A DNA stretch of 64,000 bases from Marinobacter sp. AC-23 (GCF_001858325.1 NZ_MBPP01000045.1:1-64000), one strand, 5' to 3'; numbered from the stretch's first letter, positions 28,676 through 38,571 are shown. Notes: generated by a model from the sequence alone, not told the origin. Made by a program: numbers and translations.

Positions 28676-30078
28676 TAGTCGAAGATCTTGCCGGGATTGA
28701 TGATGCCGTTGGGGTCAAATACTTGTTTGATCCCTCTGAGGTAGGCAATTTCCACTTCGCTGCGGGTGTAGTGCAAGTAAGGCTTTTTGGTCATGCCTAC
28801 GCCATGTTCGGCGGAGACGCTGCCCTGGTATTTCTCGACAATTTCGAATACCCACTTGTTAACCTGTTGGCACTTTTCGAAGAAGTCTTCTTTTGCCATG
28901 TCTTCCGGTTTGAGGATGTTGAGGTGCAGGTTGCCATCGCCGATGTGACCAAACCAGATGATTTCAAAATCCGGGTATTGTTCGGCCACCAGCTCGTCAA
29001 TTTCCTGCAGGAATCCCGGAACTTTGGAAACCACAACGGAAATATCGTTCTTATAGGGCGTGCGTGGCGCGATGGATTCCGAGATGCGCTCGCGCAATTG
29101 CCACAGGTTCTTGGCTTGGGTTTCGCTCTGGCTGATCACACCGTCTAGCACCCAGCCGTTTTCCATGCACTGCTCGAACAGGCTCATGGCGCTGTCCATT
29201 ACCTGATCTGAAGTCGCTTCGAATTCCAGCAGCGCATAGTAGGGCGCTTCGGTTTCAAACGGGGCAGGCACTTGCCCGTGAGCCAGAACGTGCCCCATGG
29301 CCTGGTGCGAGAAGAATTCGTAAGCGGTCAGATCCAGACCGCCCTGAAAGGTCCTGAGCACGTCCATGGTGTTACCAAGGTCGTTCAGCCCGAGCACCAG
29401 CACTGTAAGGTTGTTGGGCTGGCGAGTGAGCCTCATGGTGGCTTCGGTAATAAAGCCCAAGGTGCCCTCTGCACCGATGAACAGATGGCGCAGGTCGTAG
29501 CCTGTGTTGTTCTTTGCCAGGTCTTTATTCAGCTCGAGGATATCACCCTTACCGGTAACCACTTTAAGACCAGCAACCCAGTCGCGGCTCATGCCGTAGC
29601 GAATTACCTTGATGCCGCCTGCGTTGGTGGAGATGTTACCGCCCAACTGGCTAGAGCCTGCAGAGGCGAAATCCACCGGGTAGTAAAGGTGGTTGTCGTC
29701 GGCAAAACTCTGCAGTTGCTCCGTTACAACACCCGCCTGGCAACGAACCAGCCGATCGCTGGCACTGAAATCCAGAATTTGGTTCATGTTGTCGAAAGCA
29801 ACAACCACTTCCCCGTTGGCAGCCACGGCGCCCGCGCTCAGGCCGGTACGGCCACCAGAAGGAACCAGTGCCACTCGGTTTGCGTTGGCAAACTTCACCA
29901 GCGCCTGAACCTGTTCGGTGGTTTTCGGGAGCGCGATGGCAACGGGATTAGGCGCGTAAATTCGCGTCCAATCTTTGCCGTAACTCTCGAGATCAGCCGG
30001 ATCAGTCAGTATCTTTCCGGGCGCATCACCGGTGGCTAACAGCTCTTTCAGGGAGGCAATGATCTGTTCAGGGTTCAT
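28675..30078 (-). CDS. FAD-linked D-2-hydroxyglutarate / D-lactate dehydrogenase
   Basis: 467-residue flavoprotein of the vanillyl-alcohol-oxidase fold. The FAD-binding half has VALVPSGGRTGLSAGAV and the QLGGNISTNAGGIKVIRYG stretch; the C-terminal half has WFGHIGDGNLHLNI with the metal-binding histidines and SAEHGVGMTKK near the end. It is divergent from serA. In Pseudomonas stutzeri a D-2-hydroxyglutarate dehydrogenase drains the D-2-HG made by SerA, making serine synthesis run forward; the same adjacency here favours that role over D-lactate oxidation. Start preceded by a weak site. Confidence 0.84.
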   Translation of the reverse strand: MNPEQIIASLKELLATGDAPGKILTDPADLESYGKDWTRIYAPNPVAIALPKTTEQVQALVKFANANRVALVPSGGRTGLSAGAVAANGEVVVAFDNMNQILDFSASDRLVRCQAGVVTEQLQSFADDNHLYYPVDFASAGSSQLGGNISTNAGGIKVIRYGMSRDWVAGLKVVTGKGDILELNKDLAKNNTGYDLRHLFIGAEGTLGFITEATMRLTRQPNNLTVLVLGLNDLGNTMDVLRTFQGGLDLTAYEFFSHQAMGHVLAHGQVPAPFETEAPYYALLEFEATSDQVMDSAMSLFEQCMENGWVLDGVISQSETQAKNLWQLRERISESIAPRTPYKNDISVVVSKVPGFLQEIDELVAEQYPDFEIIWFGHIGDGNLHLNILKPEDMAKEDFFEKCQQVNKWVFEIVEKYQGSVSAEHGVGMTKKPYLHYTRSEVEIAYLRGIKQVFDPNGIINPGKIFD

Positions 30079-30270
30079 GAATGCAGTAGTCTCGTCAGGG
30101 TTGGGCCGGCCATTAAGGATAAATAGTTTTCAGTTCAGTTGATCCAGGCGAACCGGCACACTGTGAAAAGTTGCTTTTATGGTATCATACCGCTCCTGTT
30201 CTGTGAGCCAGCCCCGACGATCACTGGCTGCAGGCGATTTCATGCCACGAAAGGTTCGGAAGCAAAGCCC

Positions 30271-31500
30271 ATGTCAACGACGTCTCTCGAAAAGAGCAAA
30301 ATTCGGATTCTGCTGCTGGAAGGCGTGCACCAATCCGCCCTAGACACCCTGAATGCCGCAGGTTACACAAACATTGAGTACCTCAGTCACTCTCTGACCG
30401 AGGAAGACCTTATTGAGAAGATTGCCGATGCGCACTTTGTCGGTCTTCGCTCGCGCACTCAGTTGACTGCGAAAGTTTTTGAGGCTGCCAAAAAACTGGT
30501 AGCCGTGGGCTGTTTCTGTATTGGTACCAACCAGGTGGATTTGCAGGCAGCGACCCGTCGTGGCATCGCAGTATTCAACGCACCTTTCTCCAACACCCGC
30601 AGTGTTGCTGAACTGGTTCTGGCGCAGGCTATCCTGCTGCTCAGAGGTGTTCCGGAGAAAAATGCCAAGGCCCACCGTGGTGACTGGCAGAAATCGGCTA
30701 AGGATAGCTACGAGATACGCGGCAAAAAGCTCGGCATCATCGGTTACGGCAACATCGGGACCCAGTTCAGCGTACTGGCTGAAGGTTTGGGTATGGACGT
30801 GTACTTCTACGATGTAGTTTCCAAGCTGCCCATTGGCAATGCTACCCAGGTAGGCTCCCTGCAAGAGCTGCTCAACATCGCCGATGTTGTGAGCCTGCAC
30901 GTTCCAGCAACACCGGCCACCAAGTACATGTTCAAAGCCGAACAGCTGGACCAGATGAAGCCTGGATCTATCCTGATGAACGCCTCAAGAGGCACAGTTG
31001 TTGATATCGAAGCGCTTGCTGAGGCCCTGAAAAGCGGTAAGTTACTGGGCGCTGCAATTGACGTGTTTCCGGTCGAGCCCAAATCGAATAATGAAGAGTT
31101 CGTTTCGCCGCTGCGGGAATTCGACAACGTTATTCTGACTCCCCACGTGGGCGGCTCCACCATCGAAGCCCAGGAAAACATCGGGCGTGAAGTGGCTGAG
31201 AAACTGGCAATGTACAGCGATAACGGTACGTCAGTGTCCTCGGTAAACTTCCCCGAAGTTGCTTTGCCCTCGCACCCGAACCAGCATCGCTTGCTACACA
31301 TTCATGAGAACGTGCCGGGCGTTATGTCTGAAATCAACCAGGTATTCTCCGAGAACGGCATTAACGTTTGCGGCCAGTACCTGCAGACCAAAGAAGATAT
31401 TGGCTACGTGGTGATTGACGTAGACAAGGCCTACGGTGAGCTTGCTCTGGAAAAACTGCTCCAGGTAAAAGGCACCATCCGCGGACGCGTGTTGTTTTAA
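30271..31500 (+). CDS. serA: D-3-phosphoglycerate dehydrogenase
   Basis: 409 residues, the usual length of the E. coli type SerA. It catalyses the NAD-dependent first step of serine synthesis. The Rossmann motif GIIGYGNIGTQFSVLAEGLGM is near residue 154; the catalytic Arg is in MNASRGTVVD and the His in LTPHVGGST. The C-terminal ACT domain (from about residue 337: HIHENVPGVMSEINQVF) gives serine feedback inhibition. Start chosen at MSTTSLEKSKIRI; the frame is open to 30139 but the extension is not SerA-like. A clear terminator follows. Confidence 0.94.
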   Translation: MSTTSLEKSKIRILLLEGVHQSALDTLNAAGYTNIEYLSHSLTEEDLIEKIADAHFVGLRSRTQLTAKVFEAAKKLVAVGCFCIGTNQVDLQAATRRGIAVFNAPFSNTRSVAELVLAQAILLLRGVPEKNAKAHRGDWQKSAKDSYEIRGKKLGIIGYGNIGTQFSVLAEGLGMDVYFYDVVSKLPIGNATQVGSLQELLNIADVVSLHVPATPATKYMFKAEQLDQMKPGSILMNASRGTVVDIEALAEALKSGKLLGAAIDVFPVEPKSNNEEFVSPLREFDNVILTPHVGGSTIEAQENIGREVAEKLAMYSDNGTSVSSVNFPEVALPSHPNQHRLLHIHENVPGVMSEINQVFSENGINVCGQYLQTKEDIGYVVIDVDKAYGELALEKLLQVKGTIRGRVLF

Positions 31501-31514
31501 TAACCTCTCGTCCC

Positions 31515-31550
31515 ATAAAAAAACCGGAGCACGCGCCCCGGTTTTTTTAT
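31515..31550 (+). terminator. Bidirectional Rho-independent terminator between serA and OmpA-like gene
   Basis: AAAAAAACCGG and CCGGTTTTTTT arms around a GC-rich 10-base loop. The A and T runs on both sides make it usable on either strand, which suits the convergent genes it separates (serA ends 31500, the OmpA-like gene ends 31588). Confidence 0.9.
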
Positions 31551-31587
31551 GGCCGGCAATAATACCGGAACCCAGATTATTAACCTG

Positions 31588-32244
31588 TTACGTCATTGGA
31601 ACCAGCGTCAACTCCACGCGACGGTTCTGCTCACGCCCTGCAGCGTTGTCATTAGAGGCGATCGGATAGCGTTCACCGTAACCTACGGCACGGGTACGTT
31701 TGGATTGAATACCTTGATTGAGCAGGAAGTCCCTCACCGAGCCAGCACGTCGCTCACTGAGTAGCTGGTTATAGCTGTCTGCACCGGAACTGTCTGTGTG
31801 GCCCTCAATCTGAATAATGGTCTTGTCGAACTCCTTCAGCACCAGAGAAACAGACTCCAGCGTGCCTATAAAACCACCCCGGATTGAGGTCTCGTTCAGA
31901 TCAAAGGTGATATTACCGGGCATGACAAGTTCTATCTCGTCGCCGTTACGAATAACCCGGACACCCGTACCTTTCAGCTTGTGTCTCAGCTCTGCTTCCT
32001 GCCGATCCATGTAATAGCCAATGCCACCACCAACAGCTGCACCGCCTGCCGCACCAATCAGTGCACCTTTACCACGGTCGCTTTTGCTTGAGGTTGCAGC
32101 GCCAACAGCTGCACCGCCGATCGCGCCGATAATGCTGCCTTTGGTAGCATTCGAAGTTTTCTCTTCGTCGGTGTAAGGGTCATACGTCATACAACCGGCA
32201 AGGCCCATGGTCGTCACTGTTAATGCAAGCATTGTTCTCTTCAC
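31588..32244 (-). CDS. OmpA-family lipoprotein (YiaD-like)
   Basis: 218-residue outer-membrane lipoprotein. The signal peptide ends in the lipobox GLAGC (Cys18). A glycine-rich zipper segment follows (about residues 37-80: GSIIGAIGGAAVGAA and ALIGAAGGAAVGGGIGYYMD). The C-terminal OmpA domain (about 105-215) has the peptidoglycan-binding pattern IEGHTDSSGADSYNQLLSERRA and REQNRRVEL. It likely links the outer membrane to the cell wall. Single-gene unit with RBS AGGAGAAATCTGTGAAG upstream region. Confidence 0.88.
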   Translation of the reverse strand: MKRTMLALTVTTMGLAGCMTYDPYTDEEKTSNATKGSIIGAIGGAAVGAATSSKSDRGKGALIGAAGGAAVGGGIGYYMDRQEAELRHKLKGTGVRVIRNGDEIELVMPGNITFDLNETSIRGGFIGTLESVSLVLKEFDKTIIQIEGHTDSSGADSYNQLLSERRAGSVRDFLLNQGIQSKRTRAVGYGERYPIASNDNAAGREQNRRVELTLVPMT

Positions 32245-32328
32245 AGATTTCTCCTGTGGCTGGTTTCTTTCAACAGACGCTTTTCAGCTTTGAAGCTTTC
32301 AAACTCTTGAAGCCTTCTTATCTTGGCG

Positions 32329-33345
32329 TCAGGAGTTTTCAGAGTCGTCTGCTGCGGAATGATCAAAGGTGTCAATAATTGTACTGAATACGGTTGCCTG
32401 TAGATCCTTGGCTTCGTTCACCAAATGATGGCGACCGTCGGCAATTCTTACCTCCTTCACCGCCGCGAACTTATTACGGATAATTCTCAGATTGTGCTGC
32501 CAGTCTACGGTCTGGTCTTTTTCACCTTGAACGACCGTGACCGGAAAGTTCACCGGGCGGGCAGATTCAATGTGCGGAATCCATGTGCGCAACGCGCTCA
32601 CCCAGTCCACGTGAACAGCTCTTGCCTGCAGCGGATCGTGATCACGCAGAAAACGCAGGAAGCGGGTGTTGCCGCTGTTCGCCGAAAATGCACGCTGCCA
32701 CCGGTTAATAAATGGCTTTGCCAGGGTGTGCAGCACCTTGGCACCAAGCCAGCCAGCTGGTCGCACCAAGGGGGCCAGCAATACCACATTGCGGAATTCC
32801 GATGTCTCCTGTGAGTGGTGGTTCGACAGCAAATAGTCAATCAGTATGCCACCGCCTGTACTCTGGCCAACCGCAAACCACGGCCCGCGAATTTTGCCGC
32901 GCACGTGGGCCAGAACTTCCGACAACACCCCCTGATACTCCAGGAAACTGCCAATTGCCGCTGGTGTTCCGCTGGAAAGCCCATGGCCCGGCTGATCATA
33001 CGTCAGCACATCAAAACCGGCTCCCAGGCAGCGATCAATTAACTGGCTGTACAGCCCCACATGGTCAAAATACCCATGCAGAATGAACACAGTGCCCCGC
33101 TCTACGCGAGGTTCCGGCAGCCGAAAATAATGCACCATGACATCATGCCCGCCTGTCGTTACATAACCCTGATGGTAAGCAACCTCGGGATACTCTACCC
33201 AAAGATCAAGGCCATAAAACCGACAGTAAGCCACCATCTCTTCACTGAGCTCCCTCCGCTGTTGCGGATCAAATGGCTCAAGCCTCTCCAGCAGCGATCC
33301 TCGATCCCAGTGTGGTATTTCTATGGTATCTGTTTTCCAGTACAC
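32329..33345 (-). CDS. Alpha/beta hydrolase (monoacylglycerol lipase / lysophospholipase-like)
   Basis: 338-residue alpha/beta hydrolase of the Hydrolase_4 type. HGYFDHVGLY gives the oxyanion-hole HG motif (about residue 90), GQSTGGG contains the nucleophile Ser, VVQGEKDQTVDW carries the Asp, and DGRHHLVNE the His. Likely an esterase on lysophospholipids or monoacylglycerols; no signal peptide is visible, so probably cytoplasmic. Not in an obvious operon. Start is the ATG at 33345. Confidence 0.82.
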   Translation of the reverse strand: MYWKTDTIEIPHWDRGSLLERLEPFDPQQRRELSEEMVAYCRFYGLDLWVEYPEVAYHQGYVTTGGHDVMVHYFRLPEPRVERGTVFILHGYFDHVGLYSQLIDRCLGAGFDVLTYDQPGHGLSSGTPAAIGSFLEYQGVLSEVLAHVRGKIRGPWFAVGQSTGGGILIDYLLSNHHSQETSEFRNVVLLAPLVRPAGWLGAKVLHTLAKPFINRWQRAFSANSGNTRFLRFLRDHDPLQARAVHVDWVSALRTWIPHIESARPVNFPVTVVQGEKDQTVDWQHNLRIIRNKFAAVKEVRIADGRHHLVNEAKDLQATVFSTIIDTFDHSAADDSENS

Positions 33346-33425
33346 GTAGAGTTAAACGCCTGTCATGAATAGATAATACGAATTACGATGCACAATCCTA
33401 ACCCATAGCGGGGGGCATAACACAG

Positions 33426-34318
33426 ATGTTGCAACATCTTCTCGAAACCGGACTGCGCCAAACCATGAATCGGCTAGTAAGACCGGCGCTTCACCCAGCC
33501 ATACCGGTTTCCGTTCAGCGCACATTAATAAGCCAAGCCTACCGAAGCTCAACCCCTCCCCGGGGATGCCGTTTTCAAACCGATACTCTTGCAGACCTGC
33601 CGGTTATCAGGAGTTCTTTTGGCCAGGCCACTCGCGGCGCAGTGCTGTACCTGCACGGCGGCGGCTATATAATTGGTTCTGCTGCCACCCACAAAGGCCT
33701 TACCGGGCACCTCGCCAAGGCCAGCGGCTGCATGGTGGTTACACCGGACTATCGCCTTGCTCCGGAGCACCCTTTTCCGGCGGCGCTGGACGACGCAGAA
33801 GCGGCCTGGCAAGCGCTGATTGATGAGGGGATTTCACCTGGCAGATTGCCATTGCCGGTGACTCTGCCGGCGGCGGCCTGGCCATTGCACTGGCCATGCG
33901 CCTGCGAAACAACAATCAGCCACTGCCTGCTTCCCTTACGGTTTTTTCACCCTGGACTGATCTCACCCAGGAATCTCTGTATTCACCGGAAAGCGAACCT
34001 GTACTGCAAGCACGCTGGACTGCGAAAGCTGCAAAACTATACGCTGGCGAGGAATCCTTGCGCAATCCCTTGCTTTCACCAGTATTCGGCAATTTCCAGG
34101 GCTTGCCACCACTACTGATTCAGGTCGGAAGCCAGGAAATCCTACTCAACGACGCGGAAAGACTGGCGCGTGCGGCTCGCGAGGCCGGTGTACAAACGCA
34201 GTTTGAGGTATTCAACAGTCTTTGGCATGTATTCCAGGTGCACAGCGGCCAGCTAGACCGCGCCACAGCCGCCGTGCAAACCGCTGGCGAACATATCAGA
34301 GGGCATCTGGCAGACTGA
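33426..34318 (+). CDS. HSL-family alpha/beta hydrolase (frameshifted)
   Basis: Esterase/lipase of the hormone-sensitive-lipase family, 297 residues once repaired. The oxyanion motif reads [16 protein letters not shown]; the nucleophile motif [17 protein letters not shown] lies at the break; the acid and His are in [17 protein letters not shown] and [10 protein letters not shown]. The frame breaks near 33842: the first frame reads [13 protein letters not shown], while one added base gives [19 protein letters not shown], exactly the expected motif. The second frame then runs to the stop at 34318. The 3' end overlaps the convergent GIY-YIG gene by 23 bases. Confidence 0.8.
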
Positions 34319-34574
34319 GTTTGCCCAGCACTAGCGCCTCTTTGCGCTGCCTTGGCCACTGCTTAATGTGCCACTCCAGCTTTGATGCCTGACTGCGATC
34401 CCCCGCCGGTATGCTGAGCACCAACTCCAGCGGGCCTTTACCCCGCAAGCTTCGCGCGCCTTTGGGCGCGCCGGCTTGATGTTCGGCAAAGCGACGAGAT
34501 ACATCGGTGGTTATACCCGTATAAAGCGCACCACGGGCAGTGCGAACCATGTAGACAAACCAATCACTGGCCAT
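34296..34574 (-). CDS. GIY-YIG domain protein (YhbQ/UPF0213 family)
   Basis: 92-residue single-domain GIY-YIG protein. The motif is [17 protein letters not shown], with Arg in [12 protein letters not shown] and Glu in KLEWHIKQW, as in the UPF0213 family. Such proteins have been linked to DNA processing; a cellular role is not certain. The start at MASDWFVY overlaps the 3' end of the DMT transporter gene by 11 bases, so it is probably the last gene of that operon. Confidence 0.85.
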   Translation of the reverse strand: MASDWFVYMVRTARGALYTGITTDVSRRFAEHQAGAPKGARSLRGKGPLELVLSIPAGDRSQASKLEWHIKQWPRQRKEALVLGKLSLPDAL

Positions 34575-35472
34575 CTGCCAGCCCTTGCTCACGTTCTTTA
34601 ACTTTTTTTTGCTGCAGCCAAAGCCCCGCCATAATCAACACCAGGCCAATATAGGTCGACGGTAGAATCTGTTCGCCCAGAATAAAATAGATGAACACCA
34701 GCGACAGAAATGGCGAAATAAAAATCAGGTTGCTCACCCTGGAGGTGTTTTCTGCCTTTTTCATGGCGTAAGACCAGAGCACAAAGGCAATACCCATCTC
34801 GAATATGCCCACGTACAGCGCGGCGACCAGAGAGCCGGTTAGCGGCAGGGCCAAGCCTTCTGTCCACCAACAGATCACGGCTATCACCGGGAGGCCGAAC
34901 AAAAAGTTAAGAAACAGACCAACCACCGGGTCCCGGGTGTCGCGGGTAGCAATAATCCAATAGGAGGCCCACACGAGGGTGCTGCCTATGGCCAGAGCGA
35001 CCCCCAAGGGGTCTGAAAAACTCAGGGTGGTAACCGCGCCCCGTGTGGCAATGACAACAACGCCCGCGTAACACACCAAGCCAGCCAGAATATCGAGGCG
35101 TCGCAGGCGGTGGCCCAAAAACGGCACCGACAGGTACGCTAAAACCAGCGCCCAAGTGTAATTTAACGGTTGGGCCTCTTGTGCAGGCAACCGGTCAAAT
35201 GCACCAAAAAGAAGGAAATAGTACAGACAGGGGTTTATCAGGCCCATTCCAACCGATTGAACGTACTGTTTCTTTCGCAGTGAAAACACCAGATGCCAGC
35301 GCTTTTGTAGCACCAGGATGACCGCCATAACCACTACCGACGCCGTGCACGCAACCAGCAACATTTGCACCGGCGCCAAGTCTGCCAAGGCCAATTTGAA
35401 GGCGGTAGCAACCGTAGACCAAAGCAAAACCGTACCCAGCCCGTACAACATGGCCGTTTTCTGATCTTTCAT
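34564..35472 (-). CDS. EamA/DMT-family transporter
   Basis: 302-residue drug/metabolite transporter with ten predicted helices in two EamA repeats. The first repeat begins [29 protein letters not shown], the second [23 protein letters not shown]. Probably exports an amino acid or metabolite (YddG-like). Its ATG overlaps the stop of the sigma-54 response regulator gene (TAATG), so it is the third gene of the kinase-regulator operon. Whether it is functionally tied to that signalling pair is open. Confidence 0.83.
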   Translation of the reverse strand: MKDQKTAMLYGLGTVLLWSTVATAFKLALADLAPVQMLLVACTASVVVMAVILVLQKRWHLVFSLRKKQYVQSVGMGLINPCLYYFLLFGAFDRLPAQEAQPLNYTWALVLAYLSVPFLGHRLRRLDILAGLVCYAGVVVIATRGAVTTLSFSDPLGVALAIGSTLVWASYWIIATRDTRDPVVGLFLNFLFGLPVIAVICWWTEGLALPLTGSLVAALYVGIFEMGIAFVLWSYAMKKAENTSRVSNLIFISPFLSLVFIYFILGEQILPSTYIGLVLIMAGLWLQQKKVKEREQGLADGQ

Positions 35473-36911
35473 TACAACTCTCCTGGCTGCTCTCGTACAT
35501 CGCTGCTGTCAGAACCCTGCTCATTTTCGGCTCCATCGGCAGGCCCGCCGGCGGCCAGCCAACGGTACAAAGTGCGCCGGTTAATGCCCAAAACTTGTGC
35601 TGCGCGGCGTTTGTTACCGTTTACCGCCTGCATCACATCGCGCACGTATTCCTGCTGCAGGTTGTCCAGTGTGGGCCATTCAGCGATATTGCTACCTGAG
35701 CGAGCAACTTCAGGGCTGCTGGCACTGCCCTGGCGCTTACGGATTCGCTCAGGCAGGTGGTCGGGCTGAATGGTATCGCCCTCACAGAAGGTAACCGCCC
35801 TCTCAATTGCGCTACCCAACTCACGAACATTGCCGGGGAACGGATAGTCCATCAGCGTGCGCGAGCTTACTTCACTGAGCTTCAGAAATCCCCGGTGATG
35901 CCGCCGCGCAGCCTCCCTTACAAAATGCATCGCAAGCAGATCAACATCATCGCCCCTTTCCCGAAGCGGCGGGATACGAAGGCTCAGGGTTTCCAGCCGG
36001 TAGTAGAGGTCCTCCCGGAAACTCCCCTCTCGTACAGCCTTAAGCAAGTCCACGTGAGTTGCCGCCAGAATTCGCACATCCACCGGTTCCTCCTGATCTG
36101 AGCCTACCGGTTTAACCATGCCTTCTTGCAATACCCGGAGCAATTTCGCCTGCAACCCCAAAGGCATTTCCCCGATTTCGTCCAGCAACAAGGTGCCGCC
36201 GTGCGCCTCCGCAAACAGGCCTTTCCGGGCCTGGCGGGCACCGGTAAATGCGCCGGCCTCATGGCCAAAAAACTCACTTTCCATAAGCTCCCCCGGAATA
36301 CCCGCGCAGTTTACCGCCACAAAAGGTTTGTCCCTTCGCCCACTAGCCCGGTGAATGGCTCTGGCTACCAACTCTTTGCCAGTCCCACTCTCACCACAAA
36401 CTAATACGGCTGCTTCGCTACGGGCAATCTGTCGGATTTCGGTCCGAAGCCGAACCATGCTTTCATGCTCGCCAATCAGGCCCAGCGATTCGTCCGCACC
36501 GTTGTGCGCAAGAAACTGCTGCAGCTGCTTTGAGAGATCCGCCTGGGTCAACAGCCTGCGTATTTTCAAGCGCAGGTGGTCGGTGGACAAAGGCTTGGTC
36601 AGAAAGTCATCGGCCCCAGCTTTCAACGCTTCTACCGCCTGATCCACGGTTCCGAACGCAGTAATGATGATAAAAGGCAGGCTGTGCCCACCAGCCTGGG
36701 TGGCTTTAAGGAGTTCCAACCCGTCACCATCGGGTAGGCGAAGGTCTGAAACAACTAAATCTGGCGTTTCTGTGGCGAGTAGCTGGCAGCCCTCGTTTAC
36801 GGTACCGGCGCGGGTTACCCGGTAGCCATCCAACTCAAGCTCCTCACTCAATAACAGGCCCAGACTGGCATCGTCCTCCAGTAGCAGAATGGTTGCTTTG
36901 TGTACGCTCAT
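35472..36911 (-). CDS. Sigma-54-dependent response regulator (NtrC family)
   Basis: 479-residue enhancer-binding regulator. Receiver domain: acidic Asp13/Asp14, phospho-acceptor Asp56 in VVSDLRLP, Lys106 in FLTKP. AAA+ domain: Walker A GESGTGKE at 173-180, sigma-54 contact loop GAFTGA at 220-225, GGTLLLDEIGEMP, and PFPGNVREL. A Fis-type HTH (NGNKRRAAQVLGINRRTLYRWL) is at about 430-451, followed by a disordered acidic tail. It overlaps the upstream histidine kinase gene by four bases (ATGA) and the downstream DMT gene by one. Its likely target is the divergent DUF4168 gene, which has a sigma-54 promoter. Confidence 0.92.
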   Translation of the reverse strand: MSVHKATILLLEDDASLGLLLSEELELDGYRVTRAGTVNEGCQLLATETPDLVVSDLRLPDGDGLELLKATQAGGHSLPFIIITAFGTVDQAVEALKAGADDFLTKPLSTDHLRLKIRRLLTQADLSKQLQQFLAHNGADESLGLIGEHESMVRLRTEIRQIARSEAAVLVCGESGTGKELVARAIHRASGRRDKPFVAVNCAGIPGELMESEFFGHEAGAFTGARQARKGLFAEAHGGTLLLDEIGEMPLGLQAKLLRVLQEGMVKPVGSDQEEPVDVRILAATHVDLLKAVREGSFREDLYYRLETLSLRIPPLRERGDDVDLLAMHFVREAARRHHRGFLKLSEVSSRTLMDYPFPGNVRELGSAIERAVTFCEGDTIQPDHLPERIRKRQGSASSPEVARSGSNIAEWPTLDNLQQEYVRDVMQAVNGNKRRAAQVLGINRRTLYRWLAAGGPADGAENEQGSDSSDVREQPGEL

Positions 36912-38380
36912 GTTGCGGTCTCCACTGGCCAGAACAAGCTCATTCTGCAGCCGCCTTTTTCGTTGGCACCGATTTCAATTCGGCCGCCGTGTTCTTTCAA
37001 TACGCTGCTAACAACTGCAAGCCCCAGCCCAGTGCCTTCTCCGGCAGGCCGTGTGCTATAAAAAGGCTCAAACACCGCCTCCCGCTTTTCCTCGACGATG
37101 CCCGGGCCGTCATCGTCTACCCGAACCTCCCACTCGTTGTGGGAACAATGCATCGATAAAACAACCTCAGAGTTCGCTGCCTGGCACGCATTGCGCACCA
37201 CGTTAAGACAGGCCAGCTCTAGCCGCACGGGCTCCGCCTTTATTTTGGCATCGACTTCCAGGCCCTCGCTCAGCAAGCGTTTTCCGCGACATTTTTCATC
37301 CTCGCCAGCACGCTCCAGCACGTCTTTTAGAACAGCGTTGAGGCTGACCGGCCGCCTTGAATCTGGCACATGACGGAAGCAATCCAGCAGCTGTTGAATA
37401 ATGGTGGTCATGCGCCCTACTTGGTAGCCGATGTCATCCAACTGCCGGCGCTGCTCATCCGTGAGCTCGTGACGCGCCAGAATGTTTGCGCGTCCCTGAA
37501 TCACATTCAAGGGCGCGCCCAACTCGTGAGCAACACCACCGGCCACACGCCCAATCATGGCAATTTTCTCTTGGTACTCCAGGCGCTCAGCAAGCTGGCG
37601 TTCTTTTGCCACACGCTGCCTTATTTCCTCTTCCGCCCGGGCCATGCGCTCGCCCATATCCCGCACACCACCGTATATCTGCCGCAACTCACGGGGCCCG
37701 GATGGCTCTGCTTCAAACCGCCAGTGGCCTGGAGCAAGCTCTTCCATGGTGCTTAGTAGCCGACTCACATGGCGACCTACTGCACCATAGTGCCCAAGCA
37801 CCACCACCAGAATGATTGTCACCGCCAGCGCCGACCAGATAGATGCGGCCCAAAGGCGACTTGAGGCCAACAGTTCATGAAAATCGCTGCGTCTGCGGGT
37901 TATTTGCAGTAAACCTTGTATCCGCCCGTCATTGGCCACCAAGGGAGTAAAGTGTGAAAACACGGACTGCCCATCAACCCAGCGGAAAGCGCCACCAAGC
38001 TCTCCACTATTGATAACCTGCTCTGCGCTGGCACTGTTCCCCACATCTGTGTCAGCTAGACCCAAACTGGCAATTCGCGCTCCGCCTTTATCAAATACAG
38101 ACACTCCCGACACACGGCCAATCCGAAAAATCGATTTCAGGGAATCACTGATCACCAGCTCATCTTTTTCCTGCATTGCACGGGAAAGTGGCCCGCTGGT
38201 AGCACGAGCCACCAACTCAAGATCCTCCTGCAAGCGATCGTTTAAAGCTCTCTCTACAGCCCCAAACCCCAGATATATGGCAAGCCCACTGATAACCAGC
38301 AGAGGAACAACAATGCTCAGTACCAAGGTTAGCTGTATGGTCCCGATGACCTGCCCAGCACTTCTCAAAGAAGGTTTCAT
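36908..38380 (-). CDS. Membrane sensor histidine kinase
   Basis: 490-residue sensor kinase: first membrane helix about residues 13-39, a periplasmic sensor of about 140 residues (single-Cache-like, ending GRIQGLLQITRRR), second helix about 180-199, a HAMP-like linker, a DHp domain with His285 in GGVAHELGAPLNVIQG, and an HATPase domain with NVVRNACQAA, VDDDGPGIVEE and GTGLGLAVVSSVL. The start at 38380 (MKPSLRSAG) has GGAGG upstream; the longer frame to 38428 reaches into the divergent regulatory palindrome. Cognate partner of the overlapping NtrC-type regulator. Signal unknown. Confidence 0.9.
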   Translation of the reverse strand: MKPSLRSAGQVIGTIQLTLVLSIVVPLLVISGLAIYLGFGAVERALNDRLQEDLELVARATSGPLSRAMQEKDELVISDSLKSIFRIGRVSGVSVFDKGGARIASLGLADTDVGNSASAEQVINSGELGGAFRWVDGQSVFSHFTPLVANDGRIQGLLQITRRRSDFHELLASSRLWAASIWSALAVTIILVVVLGHYGAVGRHVSRLLSTMEELAPGHWRFEAEPSGPRELRQIYGGVRDMGERMARAEEEIRQRVAKERQLAERLEYQEKIAMIGRVAGGVAHELGAPLNVIQGRANILARHELTDEQRRQLDDIGYQVGRMTTIIQQLLDCFRHVPDSRRPVSLNAVLKDVLERAGEDEKCRGKRLLSEGLEVDAKIKAEPVRLELACLNVVRNACQAANSEVVLSMHCSHNEWEVRVDDDGPGIVEEKREAVFEPFYSTRPAGEGTGLGLAVVSSVLKEHGGRIEIGANEKGGCRMSLFWPVETAT

Positions 38381-38413
38381 TTTGCCTCCAGCGACATAAT
38401 TGCCACACACTTC

Positions 38414-38427
38414 TGCCACATGTGGCA
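38414..38427. promoter_or_regulatory. Palindromic upstream activator site
   Basis: Perfect 14-base palindrome TGCCACATGTGGCA. Related half-sites TGCCACA (38401) and CGCCACA (38431) flank it. It lies about 95 bases upstream of the sigma-54 promoter of the DUF4168 gene, the normal distance for an enhancer of an NtrC-type activator, and between the regulator operon and its presumed target. Confidence 0.65.
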
Positions 38428-38513
38428 TTTCGCCACAACCTTCATTACTTGAGATTAACTACTGAAATACTTCAAGACACTGTTTTAAAAGATAAAAAAA
38501 GAATTTCTCAAGA

Positions 38514-38530
38514 CTGGCACAGCACTTGTA
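38514..38530 (+). promoter_or_regulatory. Sigma-54 (-24/-12) promoter of the DUF4168 gene
   Basis: CTGGCACAGCACTTGTA matches the sigma-54 consensus TGGCAC-N5-TTGCA with one change (GT for GC at -12) and the required ten bases between the GG and GT dinucleotides. Transcription should begin near 38541, about 30 bases before the ATG at 38572. Confidence 0.75.
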
Positions 38531-38571
38531 TTAGTCTTTGGCGACTGCAAATCAAACTGGAGATGTTGATT

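Noticed and set aside
36908..38428. Longer start for the histidine kinase at 38428
   Set aside because: The extension would run through the TGCCACATGTGGCA palindrome; 38380 has a strong GGAGG site and opens directly into the membrane helix.
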